A stretch of DNA of 64,000 nt, taken from the NCBI RefSeq assembly GCF_004331455.1, contig NZ_SJJR01000010.1, positions 186,001 through 250,000 on the forward strand. The letters run 5' to 3'. The first letter of the stretch is position 1, and the number at the start of each line of letters is the position of its first letter. Origin of the DNA: Micromonospora zingiberis (GTDB lineage: Bacteria > Actinomycetota > Actinomycetes > Mycobacteriales > Micromonosporaceae). The notes under the pieces are model-generated. The model did not search any database, was not told where the DNA came from, and was given only the letters and a program-made list of their open reading frames with translations. A program made the translations under genes and the position numbers. Shown here piece by piece: positions 35,086-44,238 of the stretch.

Positions 35086-35113
35086 CCCGCCCCGCCGACG
35101 TCCGCGGGGCGGG
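35086..35113. terminator. Bidirectional terminator between spo0M and dtd
   Basis: A 10-bp perfect stem cccgccccgc/gcggggcggg with an 8-base loop between two convergent genes. Confidence 0.75.
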
Positions 35114-35123
35114 CCGGGGAGCG

Positions 35124-35546
35124 TCAGAGGTCGAGCAGGATGGTGCGAGGTCCCACGTTGACGCTCTCCACCAGCATGTGGGCGCGGAATCGGCCGGTGG
35201 AAACCGTCGCGCCGCGCTGACGCAGCGCCTCGACCATCGCCTCGACCAGCGGTTCGGCCACCTCGGCCGGGGCCGCCGCGGTCCAGGTGGGGCGGCGGCC
35301 CTTGCGGGCGTCGCCGTACAGGGTGAACTGGCTGACCACCAGGATCGGCGCGGCGTTGTCGGCGGCGGACCGTTCGTCATCGAGGATCCGCAGCTCGTGC
35401 ACCTTGCGGGCCATGGTCCGGGCGGTCTCGGCGGTGTCGGTGTGGGTCACCCCGAGCAGCACCAGCAGGCCGTCGGTGATCGCACCGACCACCTCGCCGT
35501 CGACCGTGACGCTGGCCCGTCCGACGGTCTGCACCACCGCGCGCAT
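35124..35546 (-). CDS. dtd: D-aminoacyl-tRNA deacylase
   Basis: A 140-aa enzyme that hydrolyses D-aminoacyl-tRNA (and glycyl-tRNA(Ala)). MRAVVQTVGRASVTVDGEVVG at the start, the active-site SQFTLYGD at about residues 77-84, and the NVGPRT loop near the C-terminus (canonical enzymes have a GP cis-proline motif here). Length is normal, which supports the internal ATG as start. The methyltransferase gene ends 70 bases upstream in the same direction, so they may form an operon. Confidence 0.93.
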   Translation of the reverse strand: MRAVVQTVGRASVTVDGEVVGAITDGLLVLLGVTHTDTAETARTMARKVHELRILDDERSAADNAAPILVVSQFTLYGDARKGRRPTWTAAAPAEVAEPLVEAMVEALRQRGATVSTGRFRAHMLVESVNVGPRTILLDL

Positions 35547-35616
35547 CAGCGCGTCACCGCCGGCCGGGTCGGCTCCCCGGACGTCCGCACCGGCCGGATC
35601 GCCGCCGTCGATCGCA

Positions 35617-37101
35617 TCACGCCTCCACCGGCTCGACGAAGCCCCGCTCGACCAGGTGCGCCACGATCGGGCCGGCGGCCTCGGCCAACTCGTCGACGGT
35701 GACGTCGTGCGCGACGGCGAGCAGCGCGAGTTGGTCGCGCAGCGGCAGCCGCCCGTCGGCCCCGCCGACCAGGGCCAGCACCAGCGGGTCGATCTCCTCG
35801 GTCCAGCGCAGCCCGTTCGGCATGGTGAGGACCTGGCGATCCACCCCCCAGCCGTCGGCGCCCATGGTGGCTTCCTGGTGCAGCCGGAGCCCGTCGGCGG
35901 CGCGGAAGCGGGCGTCCAGCAGCCCGTCGGCGTCCCGCCCGCGCAGCCAGTCCTGCCGGTCGAACCAGGTGGCGATCCGGTCACCCATCGGTGCCTGTAC
36001 CCGCTGGCGCAGGTCCTCCACCCGCAGCGCCGGGTCGTCGTGGCCGGCCCGGCGCAGCGAGACGATGCCGAAGCCGATCGCCTCCACCTTGTGCGCGTCG
36101 AACCAGTCCAGCCAGTCGGCCATCCGCTGCGGGTCGGCGGCCTCGCCGACGTCGGTCAGCCACAGGTTGACGTACGCCATCGGGTCGGCGACCTCGCGCT
36201 GGACGACCCAGGCATCCAGCCCGGTACCGGCGAACCAGCCGGCCACCCGCTCGCCCCAGTCCTCGCCGGTCACGTGCACCCAGTTGGCCAGGTACTGCAT
36301 GGTGCCGCCCTCGGTGAGCAGCGCCGGCGCGGCGGCGGCCAACTCGGCACCGATGGCGTCGCCGACCCGGCCGGAATCGCGGTACACGTGTGTGGTGGTG
36401 CCCGGCCCGACCACGAAGGGCGGGTTGCTCACCACCAGGTCGAAGCGGCGGCCCGCCACCGGCGCCACCATGTCGCCGCGCAGCAGTTCCCAGTCCTGAC
36501 CGTTGAGGGCGGCGGTGGTGGCCGCGAAGCGCAGTGCCCGCCGCGACACGTCGGTGGCGGTGACCCGCCGCGCGTGGGTGCCCAGGTGCAACGCCTGTAC
36601 GCCTGATCCGGTGCCCAGGTCGAGCGCGGTGTCCACGGGCCGGCGAACGGCGGCGCCGATCATGGTCTGGGTGGCTCCGCCGATGCCCAGCACGTGTTCG
36701 GCGTGCAGCGGTCGGCCGGGTCGGGCGCTGGCCGGCACGTCCGCCAACACCCACCAGTCGTCGCCGTACGGCTCCAGGTCCAGGCCCATCCGCAGCCCGT
36801 CGCCGTGCCGCTCGACCAGCCCCGCCTCCAGCGCCTCGGCGATCGGCAGTGGGGCCAGCGCCGCCGCCACGGCGGCTTCCGGCTCGGTCTGTTCGCAGAT
36901 GAACACGCGGATCAGGGTGGCCAGCGGGTCCCGGTCCTCGGTGGCGCGCAGCGCGGCCCGGAAGTCGTTGCGGGCCACCCCGCTGGTGGCCGTCGAGCCG
37001 AGCCGCGTGGCGATGCCGTTGGCGGTGAAGCCGGCGCTGGTCAACGCCGTTCGTAGCGCGTCGACGCCGGCGGGGGAGAGCAGCATGTCGTGTCCGTCCA
37101 C
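35617..37101 (-). CDS. SAM-dependent methyltransferase (MTS/RlmG-like) with flanking actinobacterial domains
   Basis: A 494-aa protein. An N-terminal all-helical region (about 1-130) precedes a Rossmann methyltransferase domain (about 150-330) with ALDLGTGSGVQAL (SAM loop) and VVSNPPFV, the NPPF catalytic motif of enzymes methylating exocyclic nitrogen (glutamine in release factors, guanine or adenine in RNA). A C-terminal winged-helix-like domain follows (about 360-494). The substrate is unknown. GTG with AGGA 8 bases upstream is preferred; ATG 15 bases later is possible. Confidence 0.83.
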   Translation of the reverse strand: MDGHDMLLSPAGVDALRTALTSAGFTANGIATRLGSTATSGVARNDFRAALRATEDRDPLATLIRVFICEQTEPEAAVAAALAPLPIAEALEAGLVERHGDGLRMGLDLEPYGDDWWVLADVPASARPGRPLHAEHVLGIGGATQTMIGAAVRRPVDTALDLGTGSGVQALHLGTHARRVTATDVSRRALRFAATTAALNGQDWELLRGDMVAPVAGRRFDLVVSNPPFVVGPGTTTHVYRDSGRVGDAIGAELAAAAPALLTEGGTMQYLANWVHVTGEDWGERVAGWFAGTGLDAWVVQREVADPMAYVNLWLTDVGEAADPQRMADWLDWFDAHKVEAIGFGIVSLRRAGHDDPALRVEDLRQRVQAPMGDRIATWFDRQDWLRGRDADGLLDARFRAADGLRLHQEATMGADGWGVDRQVLTMPNGLRWTEEIDPLVLALVGGADGRLPLRDQLALLAVAHDVTVDELAEAAGPIVAHLVERGFVEPVEA

Positions 37102-37280
37102 GCTGTCATCCTGCCTGGTCGCGGCGGCGCCGGTTGGTACCACCCGTGACATCAGAAATCAATCGAAGCACATCTCTGTTATATCCATCGATCTAACGCT
37201 AGCATCTCCTGCAACTCAATCCACGGGCGTACCGTCCGGCCAGAAGCCCGGTCGGCCGCCCAGGTAAGGGAGGCAAGACG

Positions 37281-38501
<1,221 letters not shown>

Positions 38502-38514
38502 CCGTGACCTGAAC

Positions 38515-38545
38515 CGGCCCGGCGGATCACCGATCCGCCGGGCCG
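38515..38545. terminator. Bidirectional terminator between the subtilase and iron ABC genes
   Basis: Perfect 14-bp stem cggcccggcggatc / gatccgccgggccg with a 3-base loop, 13 bases after the subtilase stop and 3 bases after the convergent ATPase stop. Confidence 0.82.
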
Positions 38546-38547
38546 AT

Positions 38548-39621
38548 TCACGCCGTCAGGTCGACCAGGGGCGAGGTCGCCAGGTCGGGACCGGCCTGCG
38601 CGGGGAACGCCCGCGCGGCACCGTCGAGCTGCACCGTCACCTCACCACCCAGCGGCACCGCGGCACCACCGTCGAGGATCCGGGCGGTGATCCGGGTGCC
38701 GTCGGCCAGCCGGAGCCCGACCAGCGCGTCATGGCCGTGGAAGTCGTGCCGCAGGACGGTCGCGGTGACCGCATCCGGGCCGGCCGCGAAACGCACCTGC
38801 TCCGGGCGGACCAGCACGGTCACCGGGCCGTCGGCCACCACACCGGTCACCGGCACCACGCCGAGCGCGGTCCGCGCGGCCCCCTGCTCGACCACCGCCG
38901 GCAGCAGCACCGCATCGCCGACGAACCCGGCCACCCACGCGTCGGCCGGCTCCCGATAGACCGTGGTCGGGGCGGCGGCCTGGACCACCCGACCGTCCCG
39001 CAGCACCACCACCTTGTCGGCCACCGACAGCGCCTCGCCCTGGTCGTGGGTGACCAGTACGCCGGTCGCGCCGTCGGCGCGCAACGCCTCGCGTACGTCG
39101 TGACGCAGCCCCGCCCGCAGACCCGCGTCGAGGGCACTGAACGGCTCGTCCAACAGCACCACCGACGGCCGGGGTGCCAGCGCACGGGCCACCGCGACCC
39201 GCTGCTGCTGCCCGCCGGAGAGCTGGTGCGGCATCCGGCCGCCGTAACCGGCGAGCCCGACCAGCGCCAGCACCTCCTCGACCCGGTCCGACCGCCGGGC
39301 AGCGCGGTCCAGGCCGTAGCCGACGTTGTCGGCCACACTCAGATGCGGGAAGAGCGCACCCTCCTGGGGTACCACCGCGATGTTGCGCCGATGCGCCGGC
39401 AGATGCCGTCCACCGCCCGCCACCCGGGTGCCGTCGATGTGGATCTCGCCGGCGTCCAGCCGCTCGAAGCCGGCCAGGCAGCGCAGCAGCGTGGTCTTGC
39501 CACACCCGGACGGACCGAGCACGGCGGTCAGCTGGCCGGACGGCACACTGACGTCCACCCCGGCCAGCGCGGTGACCCGCCCGTAGTGCTTGACCACCCC
39601 ACCGAGCACAACGTCGCTCAT
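38548..39621 (-). CDS. fbpC: Iron(III) ABC transporter ATP-binding protein
   Basis: A 357-aa ATPase. Walker A GPSGCGKTT, Q-loop VVPQEGALFPHLSV, signature LSGGQQQRVAVARAL, Walker B VVLLDEPFSALDA and switch His (LVTHDQGEAL) are all present, followed by a TOBE regulatory domain (about 260-350). Last gene of the iron-uptake operon. Its ATG overlaps the stop of a 27-codon micro-ORF (ATGA) and is served by the GGAGGG at the end of that micro-ORF. Confidence 0.9.
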   Translation of the reverse strand: MSDVVLGGVVKHYGRVTALAGVDVSVPSGQLTAVLGPSGCGKTTLLRCLAGFERLDAGEIHIDGTRVAGGGRHLPAHRRNIAVVPQEGALFPHLSVADNVGYGLDRAARRSDRVEEVLALVGLAGYGGRMPHQLSGGQQQRVAVARALAPRPSVVLLDEPFSALDAGLRAGLRHDVREALRADGATGVLVTHDQGEALSVADKVVVLRDGRVVQAAAPTTVYREPADAWVAGFVGDAVLLPAVVEQGAARTALGVVPVTGVVADGPVTVLVRPEQVRFAAGPDAVTATVLRHDFHGHDALVGLRLADGTRITARILDGGAAVPLGGEVTVQLDGAARAFPAQAGPDLATSPLVDLTA

Positions 39622-39701
39622 GCCGTCCCTCCGCTGCGCTCCCGGACGGCATGAGGCACCAACGCGCTGAGTTGATGATTCGCTCGCCGACGCTCGCTCA
39701 T
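39618..39701 (-). CDS. 27-codon coupled micro-ORF (unit 2 of a tandem repeat)
   Basis: Begins MSERRRANHQLSALVPHAV and ends RERSGGTA. Its ATG overlaps the TGA of the preceding micro-ORF, and its own TGA overlaps the ATG of the ATPase gene. GGAGGG near its end serves as Shine-Dalgarno for the next start. It is about 90% identical in DNA to unit 1. Whether the peptide has a role is unknown; it may exist only to keep ribosomes coupled. Confidence 0.6.
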   Translation of the reverse strand: MSERRRANHQLSALVPHAVRERSGGTA

Positions 39702-39781
39702 GCCGTCCCTCCGCTGCGCTGCGGGACGGCATGAGGCACCAGGGCGCTGAACCGATGATTCGCTCGCTGACGCTCGCTCAT
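39622..39781 (-). repeat. Two tandem 80-bp units inserted between permease and ATPase genes
   Basis: Unit boundaries are set by the ATG codons at 39781, 39701 and 39621 (minus strand). Each unit contains a hairpin formed by tgccgtcc and ggacggca around the tccgctgcgct stretch. Because 80 is not a multiple of three, each unit shifts the frame and the ATGA overlap restores translation. Confidence 0.92.
39698..39781 (-). CDS. 27-codon coupled micro-ORF (unit 1 of a tandem repeat)
   Basis: Begins MSERQRANHRFSALVPHAV and ends PQRSGGTA. The ATG overlaps the stop of the permease gene (ATGA), and the stop overlaps the start of unit 2. The arrangement makes permease, two micro-ORFs and ATPase one uninterrupted chain of stop/start overlaps. 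Confidence 0.6.
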   Translation of the reverse strand: MSERQRANHRFSALVPHAVPQRSGGTA

Positions 39782-41313
39782 GCCGTCTTCTCCTTGTCGA
39801 GCAACCCGCTGCGGGCGACCAGCAGCCAGGTGGGCAGTGCCGAGATCGCCACCAGCAGGGCGGCGTAGGGTGCCGCGGCAGCGTAGGCGCCCACGGCCGT
39901 ACTGGTCCACAGCTCGGTGGCCAGGGTGTTCATCCCGGTGGGACGCAGTAGCAGGGTAGCGGGCAGTTCCTTCATGCTCGCCAGGAAGACCAGCGCGGCC
40001 CCCGCACCGATACCGGGCAGCACCAGCGGCAGGGTCACCGTGCGCAGCACCGTCCACGGACCACGACCGAGCGACCGGGCCACCTCCTCCAGCCGGGCCG
40101 GGGACTGGGCGGCCGCGCCGAGGACCGCGCCGACCGCCAGCGGCAGGAAATGCGTGGCGTACGCCAGGGCCAGCAGCCACCGCGTCTGGTAGAGCGGGTA
40201 GGCGACGTTGATGCCGAAGAAGATCAGCGACAGCCCGACCACCACGCCGGGCAGGGCGTGGGAGAGGTACGCCAGCCGGTCCAGCAGGGTGGCCAGCGGA
40301 CCCGGTGCGCGGGCGGCGAGCAGGCCGAGGGGCAGCGCCAGCAGCATGGTCAGCGCCGCGCCGGCCAGCGAGACGGTCAACGAGTTGCCGGCCGCGGCGA
40401 GCACCTCGGGCAGCGCCCCGGGGCGGGACACCCCGGCCACCAGCCGTCGCGCCAGGCTGACCGCCGGCACGCCGAGCGCGAGGCCGGCGACGCCGAGCAG
40501 CCCCGCCACCACCGGCCAGCGGGCCGCCCCGAGCGACAGCCGCAGTGCGGGGCGCCGGGCACCGCCGAGCTGGGCGTACCGGGCGCCGCGTCGGCGGGTG
40601 GCGGTCTCGCCGGTCAGCAGCAGCAGGGTCAGCACCACCAGCACACTGGAGAGCACCAGTGCGCCGGTGCGGTCGAAGCCCAGGTCGAAGGCGATGAAGA
40701 TGGCCCGGGTGAAGGTGTCGGCGCGCAGGATCGACACCGCGCCGAAGTCGGCGAGCACGTAGAGGGCGACCAGCAACGCCCCGGCGGCGGTGGCCGGCCG
40801 GATCTGCCGCAGGGTCACCGCCGTGAAGGTCTGCCAGCCGCTGCGGCCCAGCGACCGGGAGACCTCCTCCTGCGCCGGGTCCGCGCCGCGCAGCGCGGCG
40901 GCGACCGGCAGCAGCACGTACGGGTAGGAGCAGAGGGTGAGTACCAGCGCCGCCGGCCAGAAGCCCTCCAGCCGGGGCATCGCGGAGACCCAGGAGAACG
41001 CGGCGATATAGGTCGGTACGGCCAGCGGCAGCGACGCCAGGACCGCGAACATCCGGCGGGCGGGCAGGTCGGTGCGGGTGACCAGGAAGGCGGTGCCGAC
41101 GCCGAGCAGCACGCAACCGGCGGTGACCACCGCGGCCAGGCCGAGACTGCGCAGCGCGAGCAGACCCACCCGGTCGGTCCACAGCTCCGCGGCGATCCGG
41201 TCCCAGCCCGCTTCGGCGGTGCGTACCGCGAGGTAGACCAGCGGGATCAGGGCGACGGCCACCGCGGCGGTCGAGGCCGCGAGCAGCGCCGGCCGGGGCG
41301 CCAACCGCCGCAC
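39778..41313 (-). CDS. fbpB: Iron(III) ABC transporter permease (fused two-domain)
   Basis: A 511-aa inner-membrane protein with about 12 predicted helices and two binding-protein-dependent transport domains. Each has an EAA-type loop (EEVSRSLGRSGWQTFTAVTLRQIRPA at about 149-174 and EEVARSLGRGPWTVLRTVTLPLVLPG at about 410-435). This is the FbpB layout of ferric-binding-protein-dependent transporters. The GTG start is chosen by position; no strong Shine-Dalgarno is seen. The stop overlaps a repeat-encoded micro-ORF. Confidence 0.9.
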   Translation of the reverse strand: MRRLAPRPALLAASTAAVAVALIPLVYLAVRTAEAGWDRIAAELWTDRVGLLALRSLGLAAVVTAGCVLLGVGTAFLVTRTDLPARRMFAVLASLPLAVPTYIAAFSWVSAMPRLEGFWPAALVLTLCSYPYVLLPVAAALRGADPAQEEVSRSLGRSGWQTFTAVTLRQIRPATAAGALLVALYVLADFGAVSILRADTFTRAIFIAFDLGFDRTGALVLSSVLVVLTLLLLTGETATRRRGARYAQLGGARRPALRLSLGAARWPVVAGLLGVAGLALGVPAVSLARRLVAGVSRPGALPEVLAAAGNSLTVSLAGAALTMLLALPLGLLAARAPGPLATLLDRLAYLSHALPGVVVGLSLIFFGINVAYPLYQTRWLLALAYATHFLPLAVGAVLGAAAQSPARLEEVARSLGRGPWTVLRTVTLPLVLPGIGAGAALVFLASMKELPATLLLRPTGMNTLATELWTSTAVGAYAAAAPYAALLVAISALPTWLLVARSGLLDKEKTA

Positions 41314-41378
41314 CTGTGCGGGTACGCCGGACAGGGCCGACCCGGTGCGGGTCGGCCCTGTGATGGTCGGCGGAGCGG

Positions 41379-42434
41379 TCAGGGGACCAGCCCCGAGTTC
41401 TTGATCGTGGTCACCGTGGCGTCCAGGGTGTCCAGGTCGTTCAGGTCGATCTGCGGCACCGCCAGGTCGGCCAGCGGCGGCACGTACGCGGGACCGTGCA
41501 CGCCGGCCACCACCGGGTACTCGAAGGTCTGCTCGGCGAAGTACGTCTGGGCCTCGGTGTCGAGCAGGAAGTCCACGAACTTCTGCACGTCCGGGTCGGC
41601 GGCGGCACGGTTGAGCACACCGACACCGGCCACGTTGACCAGGGCGCCGGTGTCACCGCCGGGGAAGAAGTGCAGCTTGACCTTTAGCCCGTCCGGGGTG
41701 GTGCCCTGCTCCTTGGCGACCTCGCCGAGGTAGTAGTGGTTGACCAGGCCGACCGGAACCAGGCCGCTGTTGACGTCCTCGACGATCTTGACGTTGCCGT
41801 CGCGGATCTGCGGGTCGTTGGCCTTCAGCCCGGCCAGGAACTCCTCGGCCTTGGCGTCGCCGTGCTGCACCCGGATGGCGGTGACGAACGCCTGGAACGA
41901 GGCGTTGGTCGGCGCCACGCCCACCTTGCCCTTCCACTGCGGGCCGGTCAGGTCGAACACCGACTTCGGCAGTTGGTCGGCCGCGATCAGATCCGGGTTG
42001 TACGCCAGCACCCGCGCCCGGGCGCTCACGCCGACCCACTGGCCGTTGCCGGCCCGGTAGGTGTCGGGCACCTTCGCGGTGGTCGCCTCGGACAGCGTGC
42101 TGAACATGCCGCGCTTGGCGACGGTGCCCAGCGCACCGGCGTCCTGGGCGAAGAACACGTCGGCCGGGGACTTGTCGCCCTCCTCGACCAGTTGGGCGGC
42201 GAGCTGGGCGGTGCTCGCGTAGCGCGGCTTCACGGTGATGCCGGTCTGCTCGGTGAACTTGTCCAGCAGCGGCTTGACCAGCTGCTCGTTGCGCCCGCTG
42301 TAGACGGTGATCTGCTTGTCGTCCGGCTTGCCGGGGTCGGTGGCGTCGTCTCCGCCGGACCCGCAGGCGGCCAAGCCGAAGGTGAGCAGGCTGGCGGCGA
42401 GCAGCGCAGTGGTGGTACGGCGAGTGACTAGCAC
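41379..42434 (-). CDS. fbpA: Iron(III) ABC transporter substrate-binding lipoprotein
   Basis: A 351-aa extracellular lipoprotein with signal peptide and lipobox LAAC (Cys24). The mature part has ITVYSGRNEQLVKPLLDKF and the tyrosine pair of ferric-binding proteins in VNHYYLGEV. It captures Fe(III) and delivers it to the permease. First gene of the operon; GGGAGGAAGG precedes the GTG. An IdeR-type box 38 bases upstream predicts iron repression. Confidence 0.92.
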   Translation of the reverse strand: MLVTRRTTTALLAASLLTFGLAACGSGGDDATDPGKPDDKQITVYSGRNEQLVKPLLDKFTEQTGITVKPRYASTAQLAAQLVEEGDKSPADVFFAQDAGALGTVAKRGMFSTLSEATTAKVPDTYRAGNGQWVGVSARARVLAYNPDLIAADQLPKSVFDLTGPQWKGKVGVAPTNASFQAFVTAIRVQHGDAKAEEFLAGLKANDPQIRDGNVKIVEDVNSGLVPVGLVNHYYLGEVAKEQGTTPDGLKVKLHFFPGGDTGALVNVAGVGVLNRAAADPDVQKFVDFLLDTEAQTYFAEQTFEYPVVAGVHGPAYVPPLADLAVPQIDLNDLDTLDATVTTIKNSGLVP

Positions 42435-42471
42435 GTGTTTCCTTCCTCCCGGTCAGGGCGACCGAGCGAAG

Positions 42472-42490
42472 TTAGCACAGCCTAACCTCA
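42472..42490. promoter_or_regulatory. ideR: IdeR/DmdR-type iron box
   Basis: On the minus strand TGAGGTTAGGCTGTGCTAA resembles the 19-bp IdeR consensus TTAGGTTAGGCTAACCTAA, best in the left half. It is located between the iron ABC operon and the divergent HhH gene. The cognate ideR gene is at 27024-27713. Confidence 0.8.
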
Positions 42491-42543
42491 CCTGAGAATC
42501 GGAATGCGTGCCGGATCACGTCCGTCCACCGGAAAGGGGCAGG

Positions 42544-43134
42544 ATGGAACCCATGACGCTCGCGTTGCCCATCGACCCGGCGGCCAACCAGCTGCTACTG
42601 CACAGTCCGCTGGCCCTGCTGACCGGGATGGTCCTGGACCAACAGGTGTCGATGGAGAAGGCCTTCTCCTCGCCGTACGTGCTGACCCAGCGGCTCGGCC
42701 ACGACCTGGACGCCCGGGAACTCGCCGGGTACGACCCGGAGGCCCTGGTGGCGCTCTTCGCCCAGCCGCCGGCCCTGCACCGCTTCCCCAAGGCGATGGC
42801 GGCCCGGGTGCAGGAGGTGTGCCGGGCGCTGGTCGAGCACTACGACGGCGACGCGGCCCGGCTCTGGGCCGACCCGGCGGACGGCCGGGAGCTGCTCGCC
42901 CGGATCGCCGCCCTGCCCGGGTTCGGTCGGCAGAAGGCGCAGATCTTCCTCGCCCTGCTCGGCAAGCGGTTCGGGGTGCAGCCACCCGGGTGGCGGGAGG
43001 CGGCGGGCGGTTACGGCGACGCGGACGTCCACCGGTCCGTCGCGGACGTCACCGACGCGGAGTCGCTGCGCCTGGTCCGCGAGTACAAGCAGCAGATGAA
43101 GGCGGCGGCGAAGGCGAAGGCCGCCGGCGCCTGA
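42544..43134 (+). CDS. HhH-GPD family DNA glycosylase-like protein
   Basis: A 196-aa protein of the HhH-GPD base-excision group. It contains GMVLDQQVSMEKAFSSPYVL near the start and the helix-hairpin-helix LPGFGRQKAQIFLALLGKRFG at about residues 125-145. The catalytic Lys/Asp arrangement of classical glycosylases is not obvious, so the activity is uncertain. ATG at 42553 is an alternative start. The iron box lies in its upstream region. Confidence 0.8.
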   Translation: MEPMTLALPIDPAANQLLLHSPLALLTGMVLDQQVSMEKAFSSPYVLTQRLGHDLDARELAGYDPEALVALFAQPPALHRFPKAMAARVQEVCRALVEHYDGDAARLWADPADGRELLARIAALPGFGRQKAQIFLALLGKRFGVQPPGWREAAGGYGDADVHRSVADVTDAESLRLVREYKQQMKAAAKAKAAGA

Positions 43135-43152
43135 CCTGGCCCGGGTGGGTCG

Positions 43153-43464
43153 TCAGGCGGCGGTCGGCTGGGCCAGCGAGGCGATGGCCCGCCGGACGTC
43201 GGCCAGCGAGACGGTGGCCGAGTCGTCCAGGTCGGCGAGGCCGGCCTCGATCCACTGCCGCATCAGGGTGGTCACCCCGATGCCCCGGGCGTCGGCCGCC
43301 GCCCGGACCCGCTCGTACGTCTCCAGCGGCAGCCGGACCGAGCGGCTGACCATCGGGGTGTCGGTGTCCGGGACGGGTAGTTCCACGGGTGGGTTCTCGT
43401 CGATCAACTCGGCGAGCCGCTCGCCGCCGCTGTGGAACTGCTTGGTCGCGTCGTGACGGTCCAT
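43153..43464 (-). CDS. Ribbon-helix-helix antitoxin-like protein
   Basis: A 103-aa protein. The central SRSVRLPLETYERVRAAADARGIGVTTLMRQWIEAGL fits a ribbon-helix-helix DNA-binding fold (beta strand then two helices). It lies directly downstream of a BrnT-like gene, the usual order for such pairs. The ATG was chosen because GGAGG is 8 bases away; a GTG 6 bases earlier overlaps the toxin stop (GTGA). Toxin-antitoxin function is inference. Confidence 0.65.
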   Translation of the reverse strand: MDRHDATKQFHSGGERLAELIDENPPVELPVPDTDTPMVSRSVRLPLETYERVRAAADARGIGVTTLMRQWIEAGLADLDDSATVSLADVRRAIASLAQPTAA

Positions 43465-43466
43465 CG

Positions 43467-43766
43467 TCACCGCCTCCTGGTCTCCGAAGATCTCCGTACG
43501 GCCTCGTCGTAGCGCTTGGCCTCGACGTCACTCAACTCGCGGGCGGACAGGACGTCCCAGTCGTTGTCTGCCCCGTCGGCCTCGGCCAGCAGCACGGCGA
43601 TCCGGCGGCCGTGCGCGGTGGTGGCGTACACCACCATCACGTCGTCGCCGAGGTGACGGATGACCCGCCGGCTGCTGTGCAGCGCCGCCCAGACTTCCCC
43701 CGGGGTGACGTCGTAGACCCGCAGGTTGGCCAACGCCTCGTCGGTGAAGCTGAACCTGCTGCCCAC
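43467..43766 (-). CDS. BrnT-like toxin candidate
   Basis: A 99-aa protein starting VGSRFSFTDEALANLRVYDVT, with VVYATTAHGRRIAVLLAEAD and a C-terminal DVLSARELSDVEAKRYDEA that resembles the end of BrnT ribonuclease-type toxins. The classical BrnT active-site pattern is not fully recognisable. Paired with the RHH gene that follows. The start is uncertain because the Shine-Dalgarno is weak. Confidence 0.6.
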   Translation of the reverse strand: MGSRFSFTDEALANLRVYDVTPGEVWAALHSSRRVIRHLGDDVMVVYATTAHGRRIAVLLAEADGADNDWDVLSARELSDVEAKRYDEAVRRSSETRRR

Positions 43767-43869
43767 GCCGAGAGCGTACCACGTACGTAACACGGGCTTC
43801 GGGTCGACGAAGCTCGTCGTTCGGCCGGTCGCGGTGACAGGATGGGGACGATTCCCGAGGAGGTACAGG

Positions 43870-44226
43870 GTGAAGCGTCAGGCGTACCGACCGATCCTCA
43901 TCACCGACGCCTCGCGTAGCCAGGACGACCAACTGACCACCCGCCAACGGCGGTACATCATGATGATGGGCGTCCGGGTCGCGTGCGTGATCGTCGGCGC
44001 GATCCTGGTCGGCGCCCGAGCACCCCTGCTCTGGCTCTGGCTGCCCCTGGTCGCGCTGGGCATGGTGCTCATCCCCTGGCTGGCCGTGCTGCTGGCCAAC
44101 GACCGCCCGCCGAAGGAACAGCACCGGCTCGCCAACCGCTTCCGCTCCGAGCCGCCGGCCGAGGCCGCGCCGATGAGCCTCACCGCCGAGGAGCGGCCCC
44201 ACAAGGTCATCGACGCCGAGCCCTGA
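43870..44226 (+). CDS. DUF3099 membrane protein
   Basis: A 118-aa protein with the N-terminal signature YRPILITDASRSQDDQLTTRQRRYIMMM and two predicted membrane helices (about 36-52 and 55-76). The C-terminus is hydrophilic. The GTG start has GAGGAGG 6 bases upstream. A conserved actinobacterial family of unknown function. Confidence 0.85.
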   Translation: MKRQAYRPILITDASRSQDDQLTTRQRRYIMMMGVRVACVIVGAILVGARAPLLWLWLPLVALGMVLIPWLAVLLANDRPPKEQHRLANRFRSEPPAEAAPMSLTAEERPHKVIDAEP

Positions 44227-44238
44227 CCGCCGGCTGAC

